A DNA stretch of 64,000 nucleotides from Paratinospora sagittata. Lineage: Eukaryota; Streptophyta; Magnoliopsida; Ranunculales; Menispermaceae. Numbering within the stretch: the first letter of the stretch is position 1; the number at the start of each line of letters is the position of its first letter. Position numbers and translations under genes: made by a program. The notes beneath the pieces are model-generated. The model did not search any database. It saw only the letters and a list, made by a program, of their open reading frames with translations, and was not told the origin of the DNA. Location of the stretch: assembly GCA_035771175.1 (NCBI GenBank), contig CM069594.1:9486620-9550619 (forward strand), written 5' to 3'. Shown here in pieces: positions 22,401-37,700 of the stretch.

Positions 22401-25400
22401 ATCAAATCATGAGAATATTCTACATACTTATTTTAAAATTGCTTTATGTTTGACACCGTAAATTTCTAGATGTTGTATAAACAATCATTTCTCATTCAAG
22501 TATGAAGTAACAATAACACCCATTTGATTTCAAAACTTTGTTATTAGTCTTGACACAAAACCTAATCAATTCAACAGAAATAGTAAAGTTCTTCCTATTG
22601 CATCAATGCAAAATGCTCGTCAGCCAAGTTTAAACGTAATAATTTATAATCCTACTAAACGGATTTATTTCTCTTCTTTAGTCCTAAAGACAACATTGTT
22701 CCTTTTTCTGTATTGTTCCAATTTTATCGGGTGTCTTTGAAGATACAACATTGTTCCTTGCATTAGATAATAGCCTTGTGTGGCATTAAGTTTGAAGGGG
22801 CACCTATTTTGGTTCTTCATTTGTTCCACCATATTAACCTCCCTCTCTACTGTCAGTGCCCTGATTACCACCTTGCTTTATACTTTCAATTTGAATGGGG
22901 TTACCTCCTTTTGAATGTCCATCTTGGACCCTCCTAGAACTTGAATCCTCTACATTGTTTATCTGCAATGTGATCAAGAATGAACCTAGATAACTTCGCA
23001 CACTTGGCCTCATATTGTACCATTTTCAAGTTCCTTTGCACTAACTTGGCAAACTCAGTCGACATCTAATTCTGATTAGCCTCTGGAAAGTACCTTTCCC
23101 TGAAAAAGTCCTTCAAAGGTGTCCCACCTCATGTTATCCATCCTTAGTGGTCCAAAATCCTTCAATTGATTCAGGTTTTTATTCTTTTCCATCAGTCACT
23201 TATTGCCTCTGATGGATTTGGCTATCCACCATAAGTCGGTGTACTTAACGCCTTAAACTCCTTGATCAACATACTCAACTCAATTAAGCCTTTTCCCAAC
23301 TACATGAAGTTGACTGCATGAATCTGCTTCCTCCACTTCACTCTAAATTCCCTGATCAACATGATCAACTTATTATCTTCCCTTACTTGGTCACCATGAA
23401 TCATAAGCACTATTACCAGTACCGCCACAAGCTCCTGCACTGATGCTGGTGGAGGTGCAAGTACTGGCACTAGTGCACGATTGCAGGTGCCAGTACAAGC
23501 ACTTACACTGGTATAGGTGTGGGTGCAGACACTTGCATTAGAGCAAGCATCGTTGTAGGTATAGGTGCTTGTATCATTTCCTACAACCTGTGATCAATAT
23601 ACTATGTCATACGACGAAACAAGGACTCCAAATCATTGCCCTAGCCTTGTCCAACGACCCTCTCTTGAGTATTTGTGTTGCCCTGTCCAATATTTGTTGT
23701 TAGTCATCAATCATTAAGTTTATGCACACGATGGATTATTGATTAGCATCTCACTCACTTCAACTTGGCTATTAGCCAACTCTTCATTTCTGGAGGATCC
23801 TTCTGCTGCCACTTGCCAGTGTGACACTCTAGTGGTGCCCTTCCGAAGTATGTTTCCGTTCCTACAATAAGGTAATTACGTCCATTAGGTAGGTTATTTC
23901 CATTATGGCTCACTTGTATATCAAACTTTCTATGTTTTAGGTTGAGGAGTTAACAACATCTAGACATATTCAGATGCATGCCACATACCACAGATGACAC
24001 AATCTTTGGGATTTTGGGCTTCAAGGCCTCCTAGATACCTTCTGGATTCGCTTGCCCATACCCTGCTAGCCTAGTGATATAAGATATGGACATAGTCCTC
24101 CCAAAACTCCCTAACAATTTTGCAAGTATCATGACCACCATGTCTTCTTAAGTATACTCTAATTTCAGTCATCCCATGCCGATTGAATGTAGTGATACAG
24201 TTAAAGTCAAGGCCATCAAGTACTCACTATACAAGATCACAAGTATACAAAATTACAAATTCACGTAACTGACAAAAAGAGGGGCTCAAACCAAAAAAAA
24301 AAAAAAAAGAGGTGCCATTTTTATGGTGATATGATAAGGGAAAATCTGCGATTTATCTTTTTGGAAACCTACTTAATCAATCAGAGGTTCTAACTACCAA
24401 AATGGAGGAATCCTAAGGAAATTAAAACTGAAATCCAATTAATGGAGCTAGAGAACTGTTGGGGAAGGAGTTTGAAATAGAATAAAACTAAGGGAACAGA
24501 GGGGAGGTGCCTGAAACAACGCTGGCTGCTACCCCTCTCCTCTCTCTCTTTTTTCTCTTCTCAGTTATTTTCCGTCTTCTTTCTCTCTTTTCTTCCTCCT
24601 GCAGCAAAGTTTGGTATTCTCCTTTGTGCTAGAAGCTGCAGAACTTAGTGTTGGAGCAACAAGGAGATTCCTAAGAAGTCTCAAACCAAAGCATGACAAG
24701 TTGGGGGTGATTATGGAGTGCTCCTAAGTCTTCAATTCTCTTTCCCTTGTTGTTGCATGTTAACCATCACTTTGTTTCTGTTGCTACTTGCTAGCCGTGG
24801 TAAATTTCATCATCGTAAAAAAAACCCTGATTTGTAATGATTTATAACTTTCAAGAGTTAGTGATCTTCTCTTGATGTAGTTGGTGAACATATATGCTGG
24901 TCAATGAGATCTTTTGTGGCAAAATATTACCCTTTGTAGGAAGTGAAAATCTGATGTGCTATGAGGTTTATTTGGTTGGTTGAATGAGTTCTTTTAAGCC
25001 ACGACATGACAATGTTGAAATATGCTGAGAATTTGGCTGTAGAAACCAGTGTTATTAAGGGCGCAAGGCGCACTCAAGGCGAGGGACCCCTCTGTCGCTT
25101 GAGGCGCAAGACGCAAGGCGAGGCGCGTGCCCAAGTGACGCATGGCACAAAAATGCAAAAACTTTTTTTTATAAATTTATTATTAATCAATGAACCACAA
25201 ATTCAAAAGATAGGCAAACCAAACATAAGTCATATAACAAGTTAACAATTCAATGATTCATAATGCAATTATCCAATCCTTTCTTACTTTCTGGAATTCA
25301 TTAATAATTTTGTTTATTTTCATGTGCAGGAATTCTAGGAAATAGAGAAAAGGAAGAGGAGGAGAATGGGGAGGAGGATGAGGGGTGGGGGAAGAATCAG

Positions 25401-25659
25401 CAGCAGCAGTAGCACCTCTGCTGCTGTTGATGCTGCTTTCTTCTTCCCCCCCATTCTTCTCCCCCTCCTCTTTCAGCAACAACAGGAACTTGCTGCTGCT
25501 GCTGCAGCAAGAGGAAGGGAAGAGGGTGGGGGGTGGGGGAAGAAGAAGCAGCAGCAAGTGCTGCTGCTGCTTCTTCCCCCACTCCCCCATCATCCTGCCC
25601 TCTTCTCTTGTCCTCTTTGTAACAATAATAGCAGCAGCTTGCAGCTGTTGCAGTCCGGG

Positions 25660-25726
<67 letters not shown>

Positions 25727-28700
25727 AGCAGGGGAGGAAGAAGAAAGATAGAGAGAGAAAAAAAACAGCAGGGGAGGAAGAAGAAGAAAGAAGGAAGAAG
25801 AAGAAAGAAGAAAGAAGAAAGAAGAAGAAGAAGAAGAGGATGTGAAGAAGAAGAAGAAGTTGCAAAAGTGTAAAAAAAAAGGGTTGCAGGACGTGAAGAG
25901 GAAAGGAAGAAAGAAAGGAAGAAGAAGAAGGCTCCTCTGTTGTTGTTGCCGTTGAAACAAAAAAATGAAAGAAGGCCATGCTTTTGTTTTTAGAATAGGG
26001 CAAGCAAGCAATTATGTTTTTCTTTTGTATTTTAAGATGTAATAATAATATTATTAAATCATATTTTATTAGTTTTTATAATATTATTATTAACTAAAAA
26101 AAAAACCAATTAATCAAACAATTAAAAATAAAAAAGGGAAATATCAATGAGGCACAAAAAGGCGCACCAAGGCGCAAAAAGGCGCGCCTCACTGATCTGC
26201 CTGTGCCTGGACTATTTCCAGGCACACGTGGGGGCGCCTCGCTTGAGGCACGCTCCCCGAGTGCGCCTTAATAACACTGGTAGAAACACACTTAACGTTT
26301 TATATTCAATTAGTATTCATTTTAGTTGAAGAAATCATGTATTAGAAACTTGAGTGTTGATTGAATGGATATTCCTGTAAACAAAGGTAAGGCTTGAAAT
26401 TTTGGACTACAAGGTGTTTTCCTCAGTTTAGAAGAAAAATCTGATATAAGCAAATCCTTCAGCTTAAGAACATTTTTCCCATGGCTTACCAATCGATTCT
26501 TAGGGTATAATATTATGGATTGTAGGGCTGAACTATATTTCTGTTAGGTTAAAGAGTATGGACAGAAGCTGTTCCTGACGTATAGACAAATATTTAGTTC
26601 TAATTCAGCATTTAGTTGACTAAGATTTTTTATGCTGAGGTTAGTTTAACACATTGCCATAAAGTTGATAGATTTCAACATGTGATTTAATGGAGAAATT
26701 TGTGGTGGAGTGACGTATACCCCGTGATCTGAAGAAGGGTTAGATTAAATGGTTTTGAAATCGAACAGTTAAGTAATTCTTATAGAGTAATTTATTTCTA
26801 CAAGAGAAGTAACATTATAATAAATTGTGATGAATAAGGAACGTGTTTTCTGCTGTTGCCAAGATGTGCTCTAGGCGTCTATGAGTCATTCACTTATGCT
26901 AGACGAAGAGCAAGTGAAGTAGATTGACATAGTGTCTTTGTGTGAGAGATTTATTTGTTCTTGAATCTTGACTATAATTTATTGAATGGATGTGTTTGTA
27001 TTGATAATGGCTGTAACATGTATGAACTATATTCTACAGTATTAATATTATAATAATTAAACAAGTAAGAACATTTCTCAAAGAAGATTACTAGTTTTGG
27101 TTTCGTATGACTCACTGAGTTTACACATCCAATTTGTTCTATGTGAATATAGGTAATGCTACTAGTGCGGATGCTTGGAGTTAATGCCACACAAGGCTAT
27201 GATTTAATGAGAGGAAGAATGTTGTGATCAGTACTAAAGTAGATGTTCAAAATGGTTTGGTGGGCTTACAAATAATTATGTTTAAACCCTTGATTGACGA
27301 GCATTACCATTGATGCAATAGGAAGGACTTTACTATTTCTGTTAGGTTGATTAGGTTTTGTGTTCATGACTTATAATAAAGTTTTTAAATCAAATGGGAA
27401 TTATTGGTACTTCATACTTGAATGAGAAAGCATGTGTGTGATATCATGTTGTTGAGTTTGCTGATGAGAATCAGATAGATTTTAATGAATTCAAATGTTT
27501 AATTTCTTGAATCTATACCGTATGTTGAGCTTACCTCTAGTCGCCTAACTGAATGATCGATTGCTTTTTATTAGGCAACTTGGAAGCTTTTTGATTGCCA
27601 TATGTTCTTTTTCATTTGGCATAATGATTTGTTCAATCTGCAGCTGTTCCATTATCAATTGATCACAAGCCTGATAGAACTGATGAACGTGAGAGGATTG
27701 AACAAGCTGGAGGGTTTGTTATTTGGGCAGGTATTATTCAGTTACGGATTGTGCATAACTGCATGTGTAATATATTTTGATGATGGACACATGAGATATG
27801 ATCTTTGTACCAGCAATGTAGTGATCCAAAGTTAGCCACATGAATTAACTTATTAAGAATCTCAACTGAATAAGGCTTTAAGCATAGAATGCTTAAAAGA
27901 TGTGAGATGTGTATGCTTTTGTGGCAGTTGAACTAGTTGTGACCAGTGATTTAGCTACTTGTACAATAAGTATGTCACGATTCAAAAAATGAGGCATTAT
28001 GGAAGTAGTAATAATAAGAATAGTGACGCTTGCATAGAGAGATTCTAGTTGTTGCTTTTTAATGAAATTAGCTATTTTCATAAAGCGTCACTCATTTCAT
28101 TAAATCCATTACATCCTACTGTACTAGACTAGAAATTTCTCATTTCCTGTCTACTTGGAATGGTAAATTTCCCCTATTTCTAAAAACTGGGGAGAGTAGT
28201 GAAGACAGTTTCCCCATAATAGGTGAAGCATAGGCCTTAAGGTGGAACAGGGCATATACTACTTATTTATCCTAAGAACTGCCCAAAAAAATCTGAAAAA
28301 CTCACAAAACTATCTAAAAAGATGCAAATATATTTAAGTAATCATAAAAGGCTAACTATGAGCTATTCTATATATATTACCTTATTGAGGAATCAATGCT
28401 AAGCTGGAAACTGATGAATAAATGTGTTAATTGTCATAAAAGTTATTAGAAAAATATAACACAATTCATAAATAAAGTTTTAAGCCAAAGCCCTGTGGTG
28501 TTTATAAATGTACAACTATACAACCATTTTTTTTTGTGCACACAGAAAATAAAAAATTTAAACTGTATAGTTATTGTGAGTATTTTATTTTATTTATTTG
28601 ATAAGTGGGAGTGTTTCTTTGCAGCTGTTAGGGCTAGTGGGAGACACAAGAAAATTTTCCATTGTTGAAAGTTTATCAAGCCTTAAACTAGCCACTTGGT

Positions 28701-31700
28701 CTAATTTAGGCTTTGAACAAGCCTGTGCATATACTTGTTTAGATCTAGTTTGACACGGAGGCTCATATACACATATATTTTCTTTTGCGAGTTCATTAAA
28801 ATAGTTGCTCTATGCAACTCCTTTTGCTTTTATAACTCACACTTTTCATTAGTGATATCCTTACATCTTCTTGTACTTCCCTTAGTCCCCTCCTAGAATC
28901 TTGAAATCTTCGTAATCTCTTCTGATGTTGTACATAAGGAGATGGACTTTGTAGCTAAACAAGAACACCCAAAACGTCGTTGCACTTGATGGAAAATGGT
29001 GTTGGGAGCAATAGTAACTGCTTCATCGTGACTAACGTGTTTTTTTGGCCAAATTCATTGTCTAAGCCTTCAATATCATGTTTTTTGCTATTTTAGGATA
29101 TTTTTATTTTGGCCATAACTTCGTATTAGGAATCTATACTTTGCGTTCTGTTTGTTTTGGCCTGATTTTGGAGACAAGATCTGGCCATGTCAATTATTAT
29201 CTCCAATTTTTACGTTCTTTGGTAAAATCCTTGATTTTACTTTATTTTTTAGTATTCTATTAGTCCGTTTAGGTTATGGTACATAAACTCTTGTACAGTA
29301 AAAGTTAGTGAATTTTGGAATAAATCTTTTTGGCAGTCTTCTTGTCTCTTTCATTGTCTTCCTCAGTACTTGATTCGAATCAATGAGGTGAGGGTTACAT
29401 CTGTGTGCATGGGTTCATCCAATATGTTTCTATTACATCTTCTATGAATGCCAATGGATAAAAGCTATTAATGGTTTTTGTGTTTTTTTTTTTTGTTGTT
29501 GTTTTTGCTTTTTATTTTAATTTTTGTTTTTGTTTTTTGTTTGTTTGTTTTTTTATTTTTTATTTTTTTTATTTTTATTTGTATCAACCATCTTCAATGC
29601 ATCAACCTAAAGTTTTGTAAAACATAATGCTCTCTACACTTAGCAGCATCTTCATCTAAAATTTCTGTGGGTTGCAGATCAAGGTTTTAGAACTGGTTTC
29701 ATTCTTTAGTTTAGACTTTAGAGTTTGCCAAACATTTGTATTATTAGTATTGGCAGGAGTTTTTGACTTCTGCTTTTTATTCCCTTCAGATATTAGTAAT
29801 TTTGATTAAATAAGTTGTGGGTTACATAACATCACTTTCCTACCCTACTTGCAAATTCAGCCTTTTTTTTAATAACTTGATCTTCTGTACTTTTTTTTTT
29901 TCTTTAACCATTCTAGGGAATCTTAAGAACTAGTTGGCATAATATGAGTTTGCTTTTCTCCTATGGCTGGAAAATTGAGGAAGCTTCCATTATATATCGA
30001 GAATGGAAATAAATATGTTGAACATGAAGAAGTAAACTTTGAAAGGAGGAACTAGCTTTGTGTGGCAGACTTGAGTAGTTCAAATAAAGATTGATATTGT
30101 TATTAATATTCTCAGCAGTTATGTATACTTCTAATTTCAGTCTTTTGGGTTACTGTGTATCTGGTTCAGAACAGAATTATTGCAGAGAAAGTGCCTCTTC
30201 AACATCAAATTATTTTATTATTGATTTCATTCTTCATCAATTGTTTGCAAGAGATTCTTTGTAGCTTAGAGTTTCCATAATTTAGGTTAGCTCTTATTCT
30301 TGGACCTGCTTATATGTAAGTCATATAATATTTTCCTCTAATTTCTGTATTATTGCTTTTTTACGTTTACTTTCTTCATTCTTGGCTTACTGTTAATTTT
30401 GTTCTATGATATAATATTTTCTTGGAAATTCTTTTTGTGCTTACCGACCTTTTTGTTTTTGAATCATGTTCAGCAACAACAATTTTGTTTTATTTGCTGA
30501 TTTCAGATACCTACTAGAAGATTTAGTTTCTCTTGGCATGCCACTAAGATTTTCTAATAACAAAATATTTTTTGCCAAATTAAAATTTCATGGGTACAAA
30601 GTGTAGGGTATGATACTAAGGCAAGGTAATGATATGAGATCAGTACATTTCTTGGCTATGTATATAGTTTGATAGAAGTATTCGGTTCCCCTTTTTGATG
30701 TATCTTTATACCTTAGCTCTCATATTTTTTAAGTTTATTTTGTTGGCCGAGATTTAAGTTCAAGAGGGGGGGGGGGGGGGGGTGGTGTGAATTGGCTGAC
30801 AAGGTTTTTTAAATTTAACCTTTCACAAAATAAAACTTATGCAATTGAAACAAAAGTGCAGGAAATGTAAAGAGATGAGCACAATCGATTGAGAGTGGTT
30901 CGGCTTCCAAAGCCTAAATCCACTACTTGATCTCCTTGATCAAGATTTCCCAAAATCTACTATAACTAATCCTACTTCCGGGTGAGGATTAAAATCGGTT
31001 ACAAACACCGTTTCTCGGTTAGAGAAACTTTCCCAATTAGCTAACCAACTAATTTGAAATACAAAGAGTATAGAGAAGGATGTTCCTGACCGAACACTCC
31101 TTAGAAATACTTACAATCCGAAGTGAATACTTCCCTAGATTCATCAGCCAATGATGATGAAAATAAATGCACAACTGATGAGTGGAAGGTTGTTTTTGAT
31201 CTTTGGAAGATTGATTGAATGTTGAAGCTCAAATCAAAGATCACTTGAAATCATTGGAAAACTTTGAAGATGATTGAACACAAAGAGCTCTCTCAAGATT
31301 GAAATACAATCAAAAATGATTTTTCTCAAAAACCAGAGAATGACTGAAGAAAGTTGAAGAGTGAAAGGATTTTTGAGATTTTGAAAGTTGAGAAGCTAGA
31401 GTGTTTTTTGAGAGATCTGGCAAAAATGCCCTGACTTAGGTTTATATAGGGCTAGGGTTAGAGAAACCCTAATTTTCCAATATTCAATCCAGGTTCAATG
31501 AACCTAGAGACTTGTGCCAATGATTGAAACATATATTTTGAAATCAGTGTTTTGCCAAAACTGGGAGAAACGCGTTTTTGAAAACAAAAGCGTGTTTTTG
31601 GCAGGTTTTATCCATTTTGTCAAGAAGCACAGAAGCATGCTTCTGAAAGGAGAAACGCGCTTCTGAAAGGAGAAGCACGTTTCTTCTGATTTTGACAATT

Positions 31701-34700
31701 TTGTCACTTGGACAGTTTGAAACACGTTTCTAAAAACTAAAGTGCGTTTCTGACATCTAGAAACTTTCAAAATCAAGTTTCTTCGAAAATTTTAAGTTCA
31801 AAACAATTTAAAACACTTTAGTCAACTTTGATCAAAACTTTAACTTTTTGAAAACATTTTGACTTTGTAAAACATGTGTGCATGCATGACATTGGTTGAA
31901 TGATCTAAGAAGGATTCTACAACCCTAGATTGATCTAAGCAAATACAACAAAGAAAAATACTATCTTGAAGCTTGATCATCAATCTTTGACTTTGACTTG
32001 ATCATGATAAATTAAATATGTAAGCTGAAACACTTGATCAAGAGAATTAGATATATGGAATGTTATTTGTAATCATCAAAATTCAAGAGGTAGGGGTTAT
32101 CAGACCAACATATTTGTGAATCGCTGCCAATCTTGTTCAATAATTACTCTTTTATCCTTCTTTTGTGGGCTGGAAAATCATTTAGAAACTTAGGTATCTC
32201 TGTATCATAAATTTTCTGGTCTTACTTTTGCCTTTATACTTTAAGACAAGAAGACTTTAGGGTGTGATTGTTAGTTGCTTGTTTAGTTCTTACCTTTAAT
32301 TTCTTGTTTCTATAGCGCTATTGAAGACATACAATTTAATAGATATATGCCTTGCTTTATTTTTCCATGATATAGGTAATTTTTATTTTTTAATTTATTT
32401 GATAATAAAAAATTTGGAAAATGTAGTTCGGTTTCTTTATGTAATGATTGTTCTTTTGACAAAGATGAATGACACTTATAATAGCCTGCACCAGGGCATG
32501 TAAGAGAATGTCACTGTTTGATTCTTAGAAGCAATAACCAAAAAAGGGTGGTCCTTGGCACAACGGTTGAGGTTGCTCTATCGTGATTTGGAGATATCCA
32601 GTTTGAATCTGGAAATAACCTCTCCAACGTAGAGGTAAGGTTGTGTATGTCATCCCTTCCTAGACCCAGCAATGGTAGGAGCGTCATGCGTTGGGTATGC
32701 TTCTTTCTTAAGCAGTAGTCCAGAAAGGGGGATGACACCAAAACATTATTCTTTAAAAAACAACTGTTCACCATTATTCCTTAAATCGGGAACTATTCAT
32801 GCTCTTCGAACAATAAACTTTGTTATACACCCTCTGAAGTTGATGTTTAACTTTGCTAGGAACATGGAGGGTTGGGGGTGTTCTTGCTGTTTCTCGTGCA
32901 TTTGGTGACAAACTACTTAAGCCATATGTTGTTGCAGAACCAGAAATTCAGGTACCTTGCAGAAAATTTCATTTCAATGCATATACTTTGCTATAAGGAT
33001 TGCATTTCAGTATCATTTTCACCGGATAATTAAAATTTGATGCCATTGCTCAACTTCAGTATATTTGATGCCATTTGCTCAACTTCAGCCTGTAATTGAG
33101 CAAGACCAGATTTCACATGAATCCGACCTTGTGTTTGTGAATTGTGACTTATTTATAACAGTATAAGAAACTCAAAATAACATTTATGATAAACTAGAAG
33201 CATGTTTCTATTACTACTCATGTCTTAAAATATTATACAGTTTTGCATACACATATCCATAAGTTAGGATTTGTCATTTACAACATCACTGGGACTTTCA
33301 AAATGTTGACAAATTCATGAAACACATTGATTATGATAAATGAATAGGACAGTGTACAATGCACACGCAGTCTGGAACTGCCATTTTTATTCCAATAATA
33401 CCAGTATCCAAAAAAAAAAAAAAAGAGCAAAAAGAAATGCTTTTGTTACACCCTAGTCCTGTCACAACACATGGGGAAGATATGTCCCATCTATGCGTGT
33501 TTCCCGGAACGGCCCTGATTATTGGTATGCTTTGTGCTTGTGACCACATTATCCCTAATTATTATTGATACACTTATGTTACTCTTTTAGCGAGTCACTT
33601 TCTCATATTTTGCTGATTGCTGTAATGCTTTTCATGTGCGGTGCCCCTTTATTATGCCATCAATCCTATAGTAGGTTATCTCTAACCTGGGGTTGTTCAA
33701 TTGTCGGGTCTCTAACTGTTGTTCTCTAGATGTGATCAATTGTTTATGCTATTTTCTCTAGCTTGTGCGTTACCTTGGTGTCTCTCCCACAGTGGTCAGC
33801 AGACTAGTGGGTTAAAATTGGGCCCGATAGCCCTCGGGATAGGTTTGATCAACCTAACATGGTGATTTGTATCTTCTAAAAAAAAAAAAAAGAAAAGAAA
33901 AAGGAAAAAAAGAAAAAAAAGCTGAGCTTTTGGTTGGGATGAAACAAGAGTTTCCAAAGGGGAAAAAAATGATGAGGCTAATATGGTAGATGATAACATT
34001 GGCCAAACATTTGAATTTCTTTCAGTACCAACTTTTGATGGTATTCTAAGTTTTAAAGTTCACATCTTTTGCATCTAATTTGATAGGCTTTTAGTAATTC
34101 ATTTTGTGTGGATCATTTGGCCCTATTTTTCTTTTTTTTTTTCTTTGTCTTCAAAGTATGGAGTTTGGCAAATTATGCATGAAAGCGGAATGATTGGCTT
34201 ACCAAAAGGCCAAGATCAAATGGATATGGGGTTGTGCGTGGATGCAACTCAATATTTCTTAAAATAAAAATTTCAAGTAGCAAAAGAGCTAATAATGTAA
34301 TAATGCGATCTCCAAACATGAAAAAGAGGATGGATCCATGTTGTAGTTAACAGAGGTCAAAAGTTCAAAGAGGATGGATCCATGTTGTAGTTAAAAGAGG
34401 TTGTATCATGTAAGAAATCATTCAATACTTCAAGCTGAAGTTAAAAGAGGAAGAGAATTCCTAAGGAATTGAATGCATTTGAGTGGCAACCTTTTTCTTT
34501 GATAGAAAGTCCTTGGTTGGAGAGACCCTTTGAGGAAGAAGTTAAATCAATAGTTTTCAAGTGTGATGGGAACAAAATCCCTAGCCTTGATGGATATTTC
34601 GTGGCCTTTTTTCCATAATTTTGGGACATGGTGAAAGGCGACCTAATGAAGGTCATGGTAGAGTTTTGCTGAAATGAGATCATTAATATTTGCGTTAGTT

Positions 34701-37700
34701 ACACACATTTGCTTGATCTTGAAAAAAGCCAATTCTTGGAAGTTGGGAGATTATAGAGCCTATCACTAAAGTAGCTAAGTCTTGCATTAGTCTCTACAAT
34801 ATTATAGCTAAGGTGCTTGCCCAAAGATCGAGAACTATGAAGTGTCTTCATTCAACGGTGTCTAAGACTCAAATGCCTTTTGTTCATGGTAGACACTTTT
34901 TGCAGTCGTTATTGTGAATGAGGTAATGGAATATTACAAGAGTAAACACAAAGTATAGTTTTTAAAGATTGACTTCAGCAGAGCTTGTGATCACATCAAA
35001 TGGAGCTTCCTTGACTTTGTTATGCAAAGAAATGGGATCCAGAGTAGATGGATCACTGGTTGTATTAGATCAACTTCCTACTTTATTATCATAGATGGTT
35101 GGCCTAGGGAGAAGTTTAAAAGGGCAAGGGGCATTAGGTGGGTTGACCCTTTATCTGGTGTCTAATGTGTTGGGATTCTTGGGAATAATGATGGATAATG
35201 CTGATGAATACAATTTGATTGGAGGATTTCTAGTTGCTGGCGATAGAGTTGAGATTTCCCATCTTTGATTTGTAGATGGCACTTTTTTACTTTTGAATGG
35301 TAAGGATCTCAACCTTCCCAAACTTTACCAATCGCTCAATGTTTTTGTTGGAAATCATCATGCTTGAGAGTTAACATGGAAAAGAGTCAACTAGTAGGTA
35401 TTAAGATTTAAGTATGAACATGGAAAAGACAACTCTTGAGCTAAAAGTTCAAGAGATTGGTTGCTTCTTAGGTCCCTGGCCAAAAAATATTTGGCAACCA
35501 ATTAAGGGTAGACTTTTATGATCCAAATGTTGCTAACAGGGTCAGCTCTAAGAAATGGAAGGCCTTAGGCAAATTTTAAGAATTAGGCCTTCAATATTAA
35601 TATCTATACTATTATAATGCCAAAAGTTTGAAAACTCACAGTGAGATGAGATCATTTTGGCATTCTTCCAAAACTATCTCTAAAACTTTATTGTTTGTTT
35701 TTTTTTTTTTTTAGTAATTTGAAGGGTATTATAGTAATTTAATTAAATATTTTTTCCCACTTCCTATGTTTCGTCCACTTTTTAAGGCACAAATTAGCAT
35801 TTTCAATTTTGCGCCCATTAGTTATATCATTTTACTTTTATTACCCCAATTTTTATATTAAATAAAGAAGATAATTTTACTATTTTTTTCACGTGCAACG
35901 CATGTGCGTAGTTACTAGTATAAATAAATTTTATTTTGAGCCTAATTTAATTTAAAATTTATTCTTCTTGTTTCGTGAGATGCATAATTATGAATTATAT
36001 CTTTATATTCAAGTTTTATTATATAATATTTTCAATACGTGATGTAGCTAATCCGTTTAGTTTTCTTGTGAATAGTTGATCTTAAATTTAATATTATTAT
36101 TTTTAATTTTGAAAAGCTTCTTTCTACTAAATCAACTATTACTAGTAGTTTTAATAATAATCTATAAGCAATGTATGCATCTGAAAAAGAATAAACTCTT
36201 TTTATATTTCTTGAATCTATTATTGATTGAAGAAATAATTTGATCTATTATATAAATAAAATATTTAATTGTAAAAGATTTTTCAACTCTTTGTTTTTTT
36301 CCCTTATCATTATTTTTTTCTTTTGAGTAATACGTTTTTCGTGGAATATTGGTTTTTTTTTTTCATTTGTTTACAATTTCTTTAGTTGAAATTATTGCAA
36401 AAACAACCCACTTATATATATTTTTTTAAGAAATTAAGACCTCGTAGTTGATGATTGATCTATAGCAAAATCAATATTTATATTTTGATATTGTAAATAT
36501 CTACTAATTGAGTTAACACCAAATAATATTTTTAATAATTATTTTTTATTTATTTAGGGAATGATGGTTAATGAGGTTACCTAGTTAGAGTAGGCTTTTT
36601 GGTTACAAATAATAATTCTAATAAGTAACTTTTTTTTTTCTACAATAGGCTTAATTCTTAGATAGCTAGTTAGAATAGGCTTTTTGGCTACAAATAATGG
36701 TGTTAATTACTAGTTTTTTTGCTATAAATAATAGGGTTAATTATTAGATGAAGCTACTTAAGTAGGCCTTTTTGTTTTTAGGCCTTAGGCAATTCTAGGT
36801 TTCCAAATGGAAGAGTCGGCACTGATGAAAAACTAAATAATAATTCTCCAAATTTGAGACAATGGGGGCATCCCTACATCATTTGGAGGGTGAAGATGAT
36901 CACAAGGGTGCAATCTCATAGAAGGGCAAGAGAGCAACAGGAGATGAGTCTTGGCTATGCAAAGAGAGTGGCAACAGGAGGGAGATAAATGAGGGAACCT
37001 TTTCCGACACATGGATGATGTATTTATTCTTCTAGGGGCAGTAATACTACCAAAATTCTTGCCTTTAGATGGCACTAAAGCTTTCTAGATGAGCAAATGA
37101 GGGCAAAGGTTGGAGTGGAAGGATTGTCAGTTTTTACTTTTCCATAACGAAACTCAGGCAATGCCTAAAAAAATGAGGTCCTATTTGTAGCAAAAAAATT
37201 AGTAATTTGGACTACAATTTATAGCCAAAAAGCCTACTCTAACTAGTTATCTAATAATTAAGGGTATTATGTGTAGAAAAAAATTTACTTAGTAGGTTTA
37301 AAATTAGTAGCCAAAAGTCCTAGTTTAATTAGCTAACCTCATTCACCATCATTTCTTAGAAAAAAAAAACTAATTATTAGATTATTTGTTGTTAACTAAA
37401 TCAGTAAATACTTACAACATGAAAATACAAATATTGATTTTCCTATAGATCAATTGAGAGGTCTTATTTGTTTTTAAGAAAAATATAGAGAAAGTGAGTT
37501 TATATCTGCATTAATTTCAGATAAAGAAATTGTAAAAGAAATGAAAATAAAGCCAATATTTCGTGAGAAATGTATTATTCATAAGGAAAAATAATTTGAT
37601 GAAAATAATGATAAGAAAAGAAAACAAATTGCTGATGAATCGTTTAGAATTAAATATTTTTTCTATATAATAGATCAAGTTATTTCTTCAATTAAGAATA

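Noticed and set aside
25366..26011. Several overlapping open frames of 100-200 codons on both strands in the purine-rich block
   Set aside because: They are read from GA, GAA and CAG repeats inside a non-autonomous hAT element, giving only Arg/Glu, Leu/Ser or Phe/Leu runs in every frame.
32672..32908. Open frame spanning the start of PP2C exon 6
   Set aside because: It is in a different frame from the phosphatase and joins SINE sequence to the exon by chance.
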